Source: CAZZKE01 sp964655005
GTDB taxonomy: Bacteria; Pseudomonadota; Alphaproteobacteria; Rhodospirillales; JABHCV01
DNA length: 26,878 nt
Reading direction: 5' to 3'
Assembly (NCBI GenBank): GCA_964655005.1
Contig: CAZZKE010000040.1
Coordinates: 1-26,878 of the forward strand
Shown here piece after piece: positions 7,384-16,503 of this stretch. The notes below the pieces were generated by a model, which did not search any database, was not told the origin of the DNA, and worked only from the letters and a program-made list of their open reading frames with translations. The number at the start of each line of letters is the position of its first letter. Position 1 is the first letter of the stretch. The position numbers were made by a program, and so were the translations under genes.

Positions 7384-10284
7384 GTGAAGGCACCGGAACA
7401 GCACCGGGATTCCGATCTGGGCAAGACCGAGATCAAATCGACCACCTGCTACATGTGCGCCTGCCGCTGCGGCATCAACGTGCATTTGCGTGACGGCGAG
7501 GTGCGCTATATCGAGGGCAACCCCGAACATCCCCTGAACAAGGGAATTATCTGCGCCAAGGGCGCATCGGGAATCATGAAGCAGTATTCCCCGGCGCGCC
7601 TGTTGCAGCCCCTGAAGCGCCGCGACGGCAGCGAACGCGGCGAGGGCAAGTTCGAGGCCATTTCCTGGGAGGAAGCGTTTTCCACGCTCGCCGAACGGCT
7701 TGCCCATATTCGTTCGACGGACCCGAAGAAGCTGGCGTTTTTTACCGGGCGCGACCAGATGCAGGCGCTTACCGGCATGTTCGCCCGCCAGTTCGGCACC
7801 CCCAACTACGCCGCCCACGGCGGTTTCTGTTCGGTCAACATGGCGGCCGGGTTGATCTATACCTTCGGCGGCTCGTTCTGGGAATTCGGCGGCCCCGACC
7901 TGGACCGGGCGAAACTGTTCGTAATGATCGGCACGGCGGAAGACCATCATTCCAACCCCATGAAAAAGTCCCTGGGCCAGTTCAAGCGCGACGGCGGACG
8001 CTTCGTCGCCATTAATCCGGTGCGCACCGGCTACGCCGCCATCGCCGACGACTGGATCGCCATCAAGCCCGGCACCGATGGCGCCCTGCTGCTGGCGATC
8101 ATTCATGAAATAATCAAGATGGGGCTGTATGACCGGGATTTCCTGGCGACCTATACCAACGCCCCGGAACTGGTCAATCAGGACCCGGAAAGCGACAACT
8201 ACGGCCTGTTCGTGCGCACCGATATCCCGACCCGCGAGGGCTGTGCCGACCCGCAAAACAAGCTGTGGTGGGACGGCGTCACCGACGCGGCGGTCGATAA
8301 CCGCTGGCCCGATGCCGACCCCCGCCTACTTGGCAGTTACACACTGGAAAACGGCGATCCGGTCAAACCGTCGTTTCAGCTTCTGAAGGAAAAGGTCGCC
8401 AATTACAGCCCGGAATGGGCCGAAAAAATTACCGGTATCGCGGCCGGTACGATCCGCGCCCTGGCCCACGAAATGGGCATCACCGCCCGCGATCAAAAGA
8501 TCGAACTGCCGATCGCCTGGACCGACGCCTGGGGCGGCGAACACGAAACCATCACCGGCGCGCCGGTCGCATTTCACGCCATGCGCGGCCTGGCCGCCCA
8601 TTCCAACGGCTTCCAGACGATCCGGGCGCTGGGCATCCTGATGACCATTCTGGGGACCATCGACCGGCCGGGCGGTTTCCGCCACCGGGCGCCGTTCCCC
8701 AGGCCGATCCCGCCCTGCGCCAAAAACCCGACCGGCCCCGAAGCGGTACAGCCGGACACGCCGCTAGGCGGTATGCCGCTGGGCTGGCCCGGCAGTCCCG
8801 ATGACCTTTTTATCGACGACGCCGGGAAACCGGTCAGGCTCGACAAGGCGTTTTCCTGGGAATATCCGCTGTCGGTACATGGCCTGATGCACAATGTCAT
8901 CACCAATGCCTGGCGCGGCGATCCCTACCCCATCGATACCCTGTTCCTGTTCATGGCCAACATGGCCTGGAATTCGTCCATGAACACCTCGGGCGTACGC
9001 CGGATGCTGGCCGACAAGGACGCGGACGGCGAATACAAGATCCCGTTTATCGTCGTCGCCGACGCCTACCAGTCGGAAACCGTGGCCTTCGCCGATCTGG
9101 TGCTGCCCGATACCACCTATCTGGAACGCCATGACGTAATGTCCATGCTGGACCGGCCCATATCGGAATTCGACGGTCCGGTCGATTCCGTGCGGTTGCC
9201 GATTTTGCCGCCCAAGGGCGACAGCAAGCCGTTTCAAGAGGTGATAATCGAACTTGGCACGCGCCTGGGGCTGCCCGCCTTCGTCGATGGCGAGGGCAAG
9301 CGCAAATTCAAGGATTACCCGGACTTCATCATCAACTATGAAACCGAGCCCGGCTCGGGGATCGGCTTCCTGTCCGGCTGGCGCGGTCGCGGCGGCGAGA
9401 AATTCATGGCCGGGGAGCCTAATCCGCGACAGTGGGAGATGTACGCCGGCAACAATAACTTCTACCACCACGAACTGCCCCGGTCGTACCAGTACATGCG
9501 CAACTGGAACCAGGGCTACCTGCAATGGGCCGAACACCACCGGCTGATCAAACAGGCCTCGCCGGTGCTCTGCCACCTGTATTCGGAAGTGCTGCAAAAG
9601 TTCCGCCTGGCGGCCCAGGGCAAGTGGCCGGGCAGACGCCCGCCCGAGCATTTGCGCGACCGGGTCGCCACCCATTTCGACCCGCTGCCGTTCTATAGCG
9701 AGCCGCTGGAATCGCAGCTTATCGATACCGCCGCCTATCCGCTCAACGCCATTACCCAGCGCCCGATGGCGATGTATCATTCGTGGGACAGCCAGAACGC
9801 CTGGCTGCGGCAGATTCACGGCTACAATTCGCTGATGGTGCATCCTTCCGTCGGGCAGGCATCGGGTTTCGATGACGGCGACTGGGTGTGGATGGAAAGC
9901 CCCTACAACCGTATTCGCTGCATCGCCCGCTTTACCGAGGCCGTCGAACCGGGCACGGTCTGGACCTGGAACGCCATCGGCAAGGCATCGGGCGCCTGGG
10001 GCCTGGCCGCCGATGCGCCGGAATCGCAGAAAGGCTTCCTGCTCAACCACCTGATTTCCGAAGAATTGCCGGCCTGCGCCGCCGGCGAACATGTTTCCAA
10101 TTCCGACCCGATCACCGGCCAGGCCGCCTGGTTCGACGTGCGTGTCAGGGTTAGCAAGGCCGACGCCCCCGACGATATCGCTAAAAGCTGGCCGCAATTT
10201 CCGGCCCTGCCGAAGTTCCCCGGCATGAAATCTTTCCGAGGCGGCGTCCGGCGCTTCTTCGCGGGGCAAAGGAAGGCGCCATGA
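7384..10284 (+). CDS. soeA: Sulfite dehydrogenase molybdopterin subunit SoeA
   Basis: A 966-residue catalytic subunit of the DMSO reductase superfamily. The N-terminal [4Fe-4S] motif is complete: C22-x2-C25-x3-C29-x27-C57. The probable molybdenum-ligand cysteine is C149 in HGGFCSVNMA. The C-terminal molydopterin-binding domain covers roughly residues 790-950. There is no Tat signal, so the protein stays in the cytoplasm, as known for SoeABC of Allochromatium and Ruegeria, which oxidises sulfite to sulfate and feeds the quinone pool. Length, CYMCACRCG motif and the soeA-soeB-soeC order with a DmsC-type anchor fit this family best. The GTG start has only a weak ribosome site. A related cytoplasmic polysulfide or DMSO reductase cannot be excluded. 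Confidence 0.82.
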   Translation: MKAPEQHRDSDLGKTEIKSTTCYMCACRCGINVHLRDGEVRYIEGNPEHPLNKGIICAKGASGIMKQYSPARLLQPLKRRDGSERGEGKFEAISWEEAFSTLAERLAHIRSTDPKKLAFFTGRDQMQALTGMFARQFGTPNYAAHGGFCSVNMAAGLIYTFGGSFWEFGGPDLDRAKLFVMIGTAEDHHSNPMKKSLGQFKRDGGRFVAINPVRTGYAAIADDWIAIKPGTDGALLLAIIHEIIKMGLYDRDFLATYTNAPELVNQDPESDNYGLFVRTDIPTREGCADPQNKLWWDGVTDAAVDNRWPDADPRLLGSYTLENGDPVKPSFQLLKEKVANYSPEWAEKITGIAAGTIRALAHEMGITARDQKIELPIAWTDAWGGEHETITGAPVAFHAMRGLAAHSNGFQTIRALGILMTILGTIDRPGGFRHRAPFPRPIPPCAKNPTGPEAVQPDTPLGGMPLGWPGSPDDLFIDDAGKPVRLDKAFSWEYPLSVHGLMHNVITNAWRGDPYPIDTLFLFMANMAWNSSMNTSGVRRMLADKDADGEYKIPFIVVADAYQSETVAFADLVLPDTTYLERHDVMSMLDRPISEFDGPVDSVRLPILPPKGDSKPFQEVIIELGTRLGLPAFVDGEGKRKFKDYPDFIINYETEPGSGIGFLSGWRGRGGEKFMAGEPNPRQWEMYAGNNNFYHHELPRSYQYMRNWNQGYLQWAEHHRLIKQASPVLCHLYSEVLQKFRLAAQGKWPGRRPPEHLRDRVATHFDPLPFYSEPLESQLIDTAAYPLNAITQRPMAMYHSWDSQNAWLRQIHGYNSLMVHPSVGQASGFDDGDWVWMESPYNRIRCIARFTEAVEPGTVWTWNAIGKASGAWGLAADAPESQKGFLLNHLISEELPACAAGEHVSNSDPITGQAAWFDVRVRVSKADAPDDIAKSWPQFPALPKFPGMKSFRGGVRRFFAGQRKAP

Positions 10285-11027
10285 GCACCACCATCGCCCG
10301 GCAACTGGCCCTGGTCATCGACCTTAACACCTGCGTCGGCTGCCACGCCTGCGTGACCAGTTGCAAGGAATGGAACACCTCGGGCTGGGCCGGTCCGTTG
10401 AGCGATACCGACCCCTATGGCAAGGACCCTGGCGGGGTTTTCTTCAACCGGGTGCAGACCTACGAAGCCGGCGTATTTCCCAATACCGAAACCATCCATT
10501 TCCCGAAATCCTGCCTGCATTGCGAAGACCCGCCATGTGTCCCGGTATGCCCCACCGGGGCCAGTTACAAACGGCCCGAAGACGGCATAGTGCTGGTCGA
10601 CTACGACAAGTGCATCGGCTGCAAATACTGCTCGTGGGCCTGCCCCTATGGGGCGCGGGAATTCGACGAGCAACAGGGGGTGATGAAAAAATGCACGCTT
10701 TGTGTCGATCGCATCTATGACGAAAGTCTGCCGGAGGACCGTCGCAAACCGGCCTGCGTGCTGGCTTGCCCGGCCGGCGCCCGACTGTTCGGCGACGTCA
10801 CCGACCCGGACAGCGAGGTTTCCATCGCCATCCGCGAGGAAGGCGGCTACCAGCTAATGCCGGAATGGGGAACCAGACCCGGCAACCAGTACCTGCCCCG
10901 GCGGAAAGTCAGGCGGGTGATCCACGACGATGAGCTGGTGCGGGCCGACAATCCGCTGAAAAAGGAAGGCCCGCTGCCCCGGGCCGACAGCCATGCGCCG
11001 TCGCTTGACGACGTCACCAGTTGGTAG
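10281..11027 (+). CDS. soeB: Sulfite dehydrogenase iron-sulfur subunit SoeB
   Basis: A 248-residue four-cluster ferredoxin subunit that passes electrons from SoeA to the membrane anchor. The four cysteine groups are all intact: C18-x2-C21-x2-C24-x3-C28; CLHCEDPPCVPVCPTGA; CIGCKYCSWACPYGAR; and CTLCVDRIYDESLPEDRRKPACVLACPAGA. The ATG overlaps the soeA stop by 4 nt (ATGA), giving translational coupling. There is no export signal, in keeping with a cytoplasmic soluble SoeAB unit. It is a useful in-window reference for normal cysteine spacing when compared with the second ferredoxin subunit at 17028. Confidence 0.87.
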   Translation: MSTTIARQLALVIDLNTCVGCHACVTSCKEWNTSGWAGPLSDTDPYGKDPGGVFFNRVQTYEAGVFPNTETIHFPKSCLHCEDPPCVPVCPTGASYKRPEDGIVLVDYDKCIGCKYCSWACPYGAREFDEQQGVMKKCTLCVDRIYDESLPEDRRKPACVLACPAGARLFGDVTDPDSEVSIAIREEGGYQLMPEWGTRPGNQYLPRRKVRRVIHDDELVRADNPLKKEGPLPRADSHAPSLDDVTSW

Positions 11028-11037
11028 GAACGAACCC

Positions 11038-12021
11038 ATGAAACCGGCTTTTTCAGTAATTTTCCTGACTACCCTGACCGGCGCCGGCCAGGGCCTGTTG
11101 GTGGCTCTGGTCGGCGGCCAGTTCTACTGGGTTATCGGCGCCGCGGGGGCCCGGGAAGACGGTAATTTTTACGCCTACGGCAGCCTGTTGGCGCTGTCCT
11201 TGCTGGGACTCGGCCTGATTGCCTCGTTCTTTCATCTGGCCCACCCGGAACGGGCCTGGCGGGCGGCCAGCCAATGGCGCACATCGTGGCTGTCACGCGA
11301 GGTCCTGGCCCTGCCGGTCATGATGGGCGCGGTTATCCTGTACGGCGGCCTGCACTGGCTGGACTGGCGCCCGGTGCTGATAACCTTTGGCAACCTGAAG
11401 GAACTCGACCTGACCATGGCGGCGGGCTATCTGGGCGTTATCGCCGCCGTTTCCCTGTTCGTTTGCACCGGCATGGTCTATGCCTGCATGAGGTTTATCC
11501 AGGAATGGGCCTCGCCGCTGACGGTAGTCAACTATGGCCTGATGGGAACGGCTTCGGGTTTCGTGCTGGCCGCCGCCTATGGCGCCGTCATGGCCAGCCC
11601 GCTGATTGATTTCTTTACCGCCGGGGCGCTCGGCCTGACCGTGCTGGCGCTGGTCGGACGGCTGTTGAGCCTGTGGCGCAATGGCCGGATCAAGCATCTG
11701 TCGTCATTGCAAACGGCGGTCGGGATGCACCACCGCAATATGCGCCAGATCAGCCGGGGCTTCACCGCCGGCGCCTTCAATCTGAAGGAATTTTTCCACC
11801 CCGGCGGACCGGGGCTGCTGCGGCGGCTGAAAGCGGCGTTCCTGCTGGCCGCCTTCGCGGCGCCGGTCCTGCTGCTCGGCCTGGGCCTGGCGACCGGCCC
11901 CTCGGCGGCCCTGCTGGGTCTGACTTTCGTTATCCAGTACCTGGGGCTGTTGGTCGAACGCTGGGTATTCTTCGCCGAGGCCAGCCACCCGCAGAATTTG
12001 TATTACCAGAAGGTTGCCTGA
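11038..12021 (+). CDS. soeC: Sulfite dehydrogenase membrane anchor SoeC (DmsC-type)
   Basis: A 327-residue integral membrane protein with about eight hydrophobic helices, starting with FSVIFLTTLTGAGQGLLVALVGGQFYWVIGA and ending with LLGLTFVIQYLGLLVERWVFFAEASHPQNLYYQ. The HLAHPERAWRAASQWRTSWLSREVL loop after the second helix is characteristic of the DmsC/SoeC family. It anchors SoeAB to the inner membrane and exchanges electrons with quinone. The ATG at 11038 has AGGAA 7 nt upstream; an earlier in-frame codon would overlap soeB and adds non-homologous residues. It is the last gene of the soe operon. The CCTGA/TCAGG pair around the stop codon is too weak to call a terminator. Confidence 0.85.
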   Translation: MKPAFSVIFLTTLTGAGQGLLVALVGGQFYWVIGAAGAREDGNFYAYGSLLALSLLGLGLIASFFHLAHPERAWRAASQWRTSWLSREVLALPVMMGAVILYGGLHWLDWRPVLITFGNLKELDLTMAAGYLGVIAAVSLFVCTGMVYACMRFIQEWASPLTVVNYGLMGTASGFVLAAAYGAVMASPLIDFFTAGALGLTVLALVGRLLSLWRNGRIKHLSSLQTAVGMHHRNMRQISRGFTAGAFNLKEFFHPGGPGLLRRLKAAFLLAAFAAPVLLLGLGLATGPSAALLGLTFVIQYLGLLVERWVFFAEASHPQNLYYQKVA

Positions 12022-12708
12022 ACACGCTCAGGTGGTGTTGTTTCGCGGAAAATGAATATGGCGGTCGGTAATTGAATGCCACCGTTTTACTTCCCGGCGG
12101 CACGAAAACTCCCCATGGACTGGCCCCCATTTCACCGGGCAGCCTGACGGGTTTACGTTTGGGCTTTGATTTGGCCTTGATGCTGGTTTCTATTTTTTCC
12201 ATCCGGGTTAACGCCGACCACGAACGATCAGGCCCCGAAACCAGTTCGATCCCCGTTCCCGTCAACTTATCCCGGGAAACGATAAACCCGCCGTTGGCCA
12301 GCGAAAGCAGGTTCATGTTGACGAACCGGTCCAAATTCCATTGCGTCGACAAATCGGTCTTTTCGTTGCCCATGGATGATCTGGTGCCCGGCAATATCGA
12401 CGTCACCGCGCCGCGAATGGGGCCATGGGTGGCAACCCAGTCCGGGGCGACCTGAGGTGGTCCCGAAGAATCGGATAGTTAACTAAGGTGAGTGATGGAG
12501 GAAAACGGTGGCGTTTGAAGGATATGTTCTGCATATCACGAGGCTACATCGACGCATTACCCAAAGGCCAGCGAGTTAATGTGACAATGCCCATTGCATT
12601 ATGATCAAATATTCTCCGACAGCCTGGCGGAGCCGACGCCTGATAGAATGTACGAAAAATTCCGGACACCGCCGGGAGACCGGATCAGGGACGTGATCGG
12701 AAATTTTA
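12022..12708. other. Gene-poor gap between soeC and the response regulator
   Basis: No convincing gene is visible here. Two opposed open frames overlap (plus 12072-12455; minus from about 12476 into the end of soeC), but neither has a ribosome site or a product I recognise. The minus frame ends antisense to soeC. The visibly higher AT content of the following region begins here. An IS-like end is marked separately. The stretch after 12560 has stop codons in all frames and no strong hairpin plus T-run. Confidence 0.5.
12453..12560 (+). mobile_element. Possible remnant of an IS3-family end
   Basis: The DNA starting TGAGGTGGTCCCGAAGAA at 12453 and continuing to a TAGTTAAC block resembles, from memory, the TGA-starting terminal repeats of IS3-family elements, which often carry CCCGAA-A-CGGACA. 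No transposase reading frame follows, and no matching opposite end was found in the window. It is therefore either a short remnant or a chance resemblance. It lies where the base composition changes. Confidence 0.22.
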
Positions 12709-14130
12709 TCAAGTATGCTTATTGATCCCGTGGCGTTTCATTTTTTCCCACAGGCTCTTCCTCGAGATGCCAAGTATTTCCGATGCTTTGCCGATTGCCC
12801 AATCGCTGCTTATCAGGGATTTAAGTATGGCCTGGCGCTCTGCGGCCCCGATTGTTCCCTTCAGGGTTTCCTGTTTCCCGGTCTTTTCCGCTACGTCGTC
12901 GTGGCCATTTTCGGTCGGTTGGAGGTCGTGAGCCATAATGAATTTGCCATCACAAAGAGCGACGGCCCGTTCCATTATGTTTTTCAGTTCGCGGACATTG
13001 CCGGAAAAGGGCATTGACAACAGACTGGCTTCCGTTTCCTCCGACAATTCCTTGCAATCCCCATTTTCATCGGGCTGCTGTTTTACAAAATGGCGGGCCA
13101 GATGAAGTATATCATCCTGTCGTTCGCGCAGGGGCGGTATCGGTATGTGTATTACATTCAGACGCCAATACAGGTCGGAGCGAAAACTACCGTCTTTCAC
13201 CGCCTCATCCAGGTTAACCTGGGTTGCCGCGATCACCCGCACATCAATGCCTATAGACAAATCACCGCCGACCCGTTCGATTACACGTTCCTGAAGAACC
13301 CTTAGTAGCTTGACCTGGATTTCAGGGGGTATTTCAGCTATCTCGTCGAGAAATATGGTTCCCTCGTTGGCCTGTTCAAAGCGTCCTATTCGACGTTTTA
13401 TGGCACCGGTAAATGACCCTTTCTCATGGCCGAAAAGCTCGCTTTCGACAAGGCCGGGGGACAGGGCGGCACAGTTTACCGCGATAAAAGGTTTTGATGA
13501 ACGGTGGCTGTTGCTGTGGATGAAGGTTGCAACTACTTCTTTGCCGACACCCGATTCGCCAGTAAGAAGAATGGAACTGTTAACTTTCGAGAGACGCGCC
13601 GCCAATCGTTCGATGCGGCGCATCGATGAACTTTTTCCCAGTGCGCCGCTGCCGGGGCGGAACATCAGTTCTCCCTGGCCAAGAGAACTGGCCGATAAAC
13701 GAATATCGGAAATTCCGGAAAGAACTCGTTTAACCTTGGAAATAAAGATTCCCATTTCGAATGGTTTTGTCAGGTAGTCTACGGCCCCGGCCTTGACCAG
13801 TTTGACCGCGTCGGCGACATCTCCGTACGCGGTCATCATAATCACCGGAATTCCGGGATAGTGGCGCGATATGTCATTGAACAGCGTCGAGCCGGAACCG
13901 TCGGGAAGACGTATATCCGTTATCACCATATCAACGTCGTCTTTTCCAAGTTCGTGGCGGGCTTCCGCGATACTACTGGCCGCCCTGACGAGGATTCCCT
14001 CTATCCGAAGCCGGTCCTCGAGGGACAGGCGCATGATTTCGTTGTCCTCGACGATGAGTACGCACAAATCCGATAGGTCTTCATGCGCCACGGGTTCCGA
14101 TTCACCGGAGGGGGTATTTTGAACATCCAT
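12709..14130 (-). CDS. NtrC-family sigma-54-dependent response regulator
   Basis: A 473-residue regulator with three domains. The receiver (about 21-137) has acidic pair E28/D29, phospho-acceptor D72 (VITDIRLPDG), T100 and K122. The AAA+ domain (about 163-400) has Walker A G191-ESGVGKE, sigma-54 contact loop G238-SFTGA, and Walker B GTIFLDEIAE. The Fis-type helix-turn-helix is at the C-terminus (QAILKSLISSDWAIGKASEILGISRKSLWEKMKRHG). The contact loop reads GSFTGA rather than the usual GAFTGA. The ATG shares one base with the kinase stop (TAATG), so the genes are coupled. The divergent operon carries a sigma-54 promoter and palindromic sites, making this its likely activator. Confidence 0.93.
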   Translation of the reverse strand: MDVQNTPSGESEPVAHEDLSDLCVLIVEDNEIMRLSLEDRLRIEGILVRAASSIAEARHELGKDDVDMVITDIRLPDGSGSTLFNDISRHYPGIPVIMMTAYGDVADAVKLVKAGAVDYLTKPFEMGIFISKVKRVLSGISDIRLSASSLGQGELMFRPGSGALGKSSSMRRIERLAARLSKVNSSILLTGESGVGKEVVATFIHSNSHRSSKPFIAVNCAALSPGLVESELFGHEKGSFTGAIKRRIGRFEQANEGTIFLDEIAEIPPEIQVKLLRVLQERVIERVGGDLSIGIDVRVIAATQVNLDEAVKDGSFRSDLYWRLNVIHIPIPPLRERQDDILHLARHFVKQQPDENGDCKELSEETEASLLSMPFSGNVRELKNIMERAVALCDGKFIMAHDLQPTENGHDDVAEKTGKQETLKGTIGAAERQAILKSLISSDWAIGKASEILGISRKSLWEKMKRHGINKHT

Positions 14131-15599
14131 TATGGTGTTTCCTGGGCGGGCAGAATTATCCTGAATCGGGTTCCTTGCCCTGTTTCGCTATCTATTTCGA
14201 CAACTCCATGCATGCTTTCAACAAGCCGATAGACAATCCAAAGTCCCAGCCCTGTGCCGTTAGATTTGGTGGTGAAAAAAGGGTCAAAGAGATGACTGCG
14301 ATATTCGGGCCTGATTCCCGGTCCGTCATCCATGACCTCAAGCACCACGTTATCATAATCCATGAAGGAATGGAACCTGACCGTTCCACCGGCGGCTATT
14401 GCCTGAAGTGAATTTTTGATAAGGTTATGGACAATCTGTTGAACCCGGGCGGAATTTATCCGAACATCGCTTTCGAGGCTGTTTTCCCATATCAGGTTTA
14501 CATCGCGACCGTCGATTTCCGACTCCATCAAACCTTTGAGATCATCCAGGCATGACGGGTCCGACAATTCGGAATCGTCTTCCGCGCGCAATTCGACCAA
14601 GAGGCTTTCGACTATACTGCGAATGTGGTTAAGCCCCTTGTCCAGAAGGGGTATGTAACGCTTCATCAGTTCGGTATCGTCCGGGTGTTTTTTCAGGGTG
14701 TCGACGCAGTTGAGCATGCCCGCCAGGGGATTGTTGACCTCGTGGGCCACCCCGGCGCTGATACGTCCAAGTGCAACCAGTTTTTCACTTACCCGCATCT
14801 GTTGTTCGAGCATTCTTTTGTCGGCCATTTCCGCCGTCATCCTGTTGAAGGTCGTGGCCAATTTACCCAGCTCATCATCTTCGGATACATGTATCGGGGA
14901 TATGTTGGAGAGATCGCCGCGTCCTACCGCCGCCATGCCTTCGGTCATCGCGGTGAGCGGCCTTGTTATGCGCCGGGCAATCGCGGTTCCCAGAATACTG
15001 CTCAGCGCCACCAGCAGCAGAGTAAGCCCAAGAATGGTATAGGCTGAACGCATGGCCTTCAGGTATAGCCCGTATGTTGACAGGCGTACCCTTACGACTC
15101 CGAGGTATTTTTCATCGGAAAAAAGCGGGATTATTCCCTCGATAAAGCCATCGTCAACACTGCCGCCGCTCAAGACCACAGGTCTGCGCGCCTCCATTAC
15201 CTGGTTGAAAAGCTTACCCTCTGCCTCCCCCCTGGGGCTAAAAGGTCTCCCCAATGGATTGTCGGCGGGTTGCATATGGGCCAGAACCTCACCATCCGCG
15301 CCGAGAACCATGGCGGTGATTATCCGGGTGTCGATGATGTCGTCGGTTCCATGTATCGACATTTTCTTGATGCTCTGAAACAGCGCCCAATAGTCGTTGC
15401 GAAGTATCGCATCGGGTGCCGTAACCGCTACCGAACGGGCCAGAAGCAACGATTTCTCTCCCAGGTCACTACGGAAACGCTGCCGGTCCTGAACGGTTAT
15501 GGTCGCCCCAATGGTAAAGGCGACGCTTGTGATCAAAACCGTTATGGTCAGCGAAAACTTGACCAGAAGGCTCCATGTTTTTGGCTGCGATAGCCTCAT
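14130..15599 (-). CDS. Membrane sensor histidine kinase
   Basis: A 489-residue kinase. TM1 spans about residues 12-34, a periplasmic sensor region about 35-180, TM2 about 184-206 (ILGLTLLLVALSSILG), then HAMP (RRITRPLTAMTEGMAAVGRGDL), a short coiled linker, HisKA with H286 in ISAGVAHEVNNPLAGM, and a HATPase domain with N-box QIVHNLIKNSLQA, DDGPGI and GTGLGL. It shares single-base TAATG junctions with the binding-protein gene upstream and the regulator downstream. Such kinases paired with a PhnD-type protein sense the liganded binding protein in the AioX-AioS and ArxX-ArxS systems. The ligand here is unknown. Confidence 0.92.
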   Translation of the reverse strand: MRLSQPKTWSLLVKFSLTITVLITSVAFTIGATITVQDRQRFRSDLGEKSLLLARSVAVTAPDAILRNDYWALFQSIKKMSIHGTDDIIDTRIITAMVLGADGEVLAHMQPADNPLGRPFSPRGEAEGKLFNQVMEARRPVVLSGGSVDDGFIEGIIPLFSDEKYLGVVRVRLSTYGLYLKAMRSAYTILGLTLLLVALSSILGTAIARRITRPLTAMTEGMAAVGRGDLSNISPIHVSEDDELGKLATTFNRMTAEMADKRMLEQQMRVSEKLVALGRISAGVAHEVNNPLAGMLNCVDTLKKHPDDTELMKRYIPLLDKGLNHIRSIVESLLVELRAEDDSELSDPSCLDDLKGLMESEIDGRDVNLIWENSLESDVRINSARVQQIVHNLIKNSLQAIAAGGTVRFHSFMDYDNVVLEVMDDGPGIRPEYRSHLFDPFFTTKSNGTGLGLWIVYRLVESMHGVVEIDSETGQGTRFRIILPAQETP

Positions 15600-16501
15600 T
15601 ATTTGTCGACTGACGCCTTTTCCTCTCCGCTTTCCTCAATTCCCGATAGCCCCGGCTGAAGTATTCGCACTCGCTCAGCCATCTTGCGGATGCCGTCGAA
15701 AAGAGACGGAGGGAAAACCCCGAATCCATCCAGCTTGAGACCTTCCAGAAAATAGCGGCCTTCGGGGTCGTCTTTCATGCCGAGCAGTACAGAGCGCATT
15801 CGATCCACCATTTTTTTGTCCCCTCCCTTGCGGGCGACCAGGGGGGGGAAGCCAAATTTAGGTGATTTCTTTATCACCCTGGTTTTTTTTGCGACATCCG
15901 GCATCAGGGTAAGCAGATACTCCCAGATATAGGAATCAACGGCTCCCGCATCCGCCACATGCCGGGATACCGCCTCGACGGTTTCCGCATGGTTGAAGGT
16001 GAAGAATGTCTTGCGGAAGAAGCTGCCGGGATTCTCTCGCCTATCCGTCAGCAATGACATCGGATAAAGGAAGCCGGAATTGGATTCCGGGTCCGAGAAG
16101 GCGAATACCTTGCCCTTCAGATCATCAAAGGTCTTATAGGGGCTGTCTTTCGGCACGATGATATACGAATTGTAGAATGGTTCCCCCCTGTATATGGGGA
16201 CCACAAGTAATTCCAGAAATTCAGGATTGCGTTTCATTATGTACGGAAATCCGCATATCCACGCAAAATCAAGGTCGCCGGAACCAAGAAGGTCCATTTC
16301 CTCGCGATAGGAGCGCCGCAGTACAAATTCGACCGGCCGGTCCATTTTGGCGCTCAGATATTCGGCCCAGCGATCAAGAAACCGCAGGTTCTCGCGCACC
16401 ACGACCGCCGTCAGCCCTAAACGTATAGGCTTGACAACTTTTGCATACACCGGCCCCATCGAGCCGACAATTATCAGTGCGGCGATTAATCCTCGAAGCA
16501 T
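15599..16501 (-). CDS. PhnD-type periplasmic binding protein, probable sensor
   Basis: A 300-residue exported protein of the phosphate/phosphonate-binding (PhnD/AioX) family. The signal peptide is residues 1-20 (cleavage after VYA). Family blocks are IRLGLTAVVVRENLRFLDRWAEYLSAKMDRPVEFVL, GDLDFAWICGFPYI, NSYIIVPKDSPYKTFDDLKGKVFAFSDPESNSGFLYP and GAVDSYIWEYL. C83 sits in the WICGFPY loop near where family members bind ligand. No ABC permease or ATPase lies nearby and the gene is coupled to a kinase, so it is better read as a ligand-presenting sensor than a transporter part. AioX binds arsenite in such a role; arsenite is a possibility here, not a conclusion. Confidence 0.88.
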   Translation of the reverse strand: MLRGLIAALIIVGSMGPVYAKVVKPIRLGLTAVVVRENLRFLDRWAEYLSAKMDRPVEFVLRRSYREEMDLLGSGDLDFAWICGFPYIMKRNPEFLELLVVPIYRGEPFYNSYIIVPKDSPYKTFDDLKGKVFAFSDPESNSGFLYPMSLLTDRRENPGSFFRKTFFTFNHAETVEAVSRHVADAGAVDSYIWEYLLTLMPDVAKKTRVIKKSPKFGFPPLVARKGGDKKMVDRMRSVLLGMKDDPEGRYFLEGLKLDGFGVFPPSLFDGIRKMAERVRILQPGLSGIEESGEEKASVDK

Positions 16502-16503
16502 AT

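Noticed and set aside
8764..10269. A 501-codon open frame antisense to soeA
   Set aside because: High-GC third positions create long antisense frames. The plus strand encodes a full-length family protein here and the antisense product has no motifs.
12015..12045. CCTGA/TCAGG hairpin after soeC as a terminator
   Set aside because: Only a 5-bp stem, overlapping the stop codon, followed by a mixed G/T stretch rather than a T-run.
11930..12455. Two overlapping open frames on opposite strands
   Set aside because: Neither has a ribosome site, signal or recognisable domain; the minus one runs antisense into soeC. A decayed gene is possible but cannot be shown.
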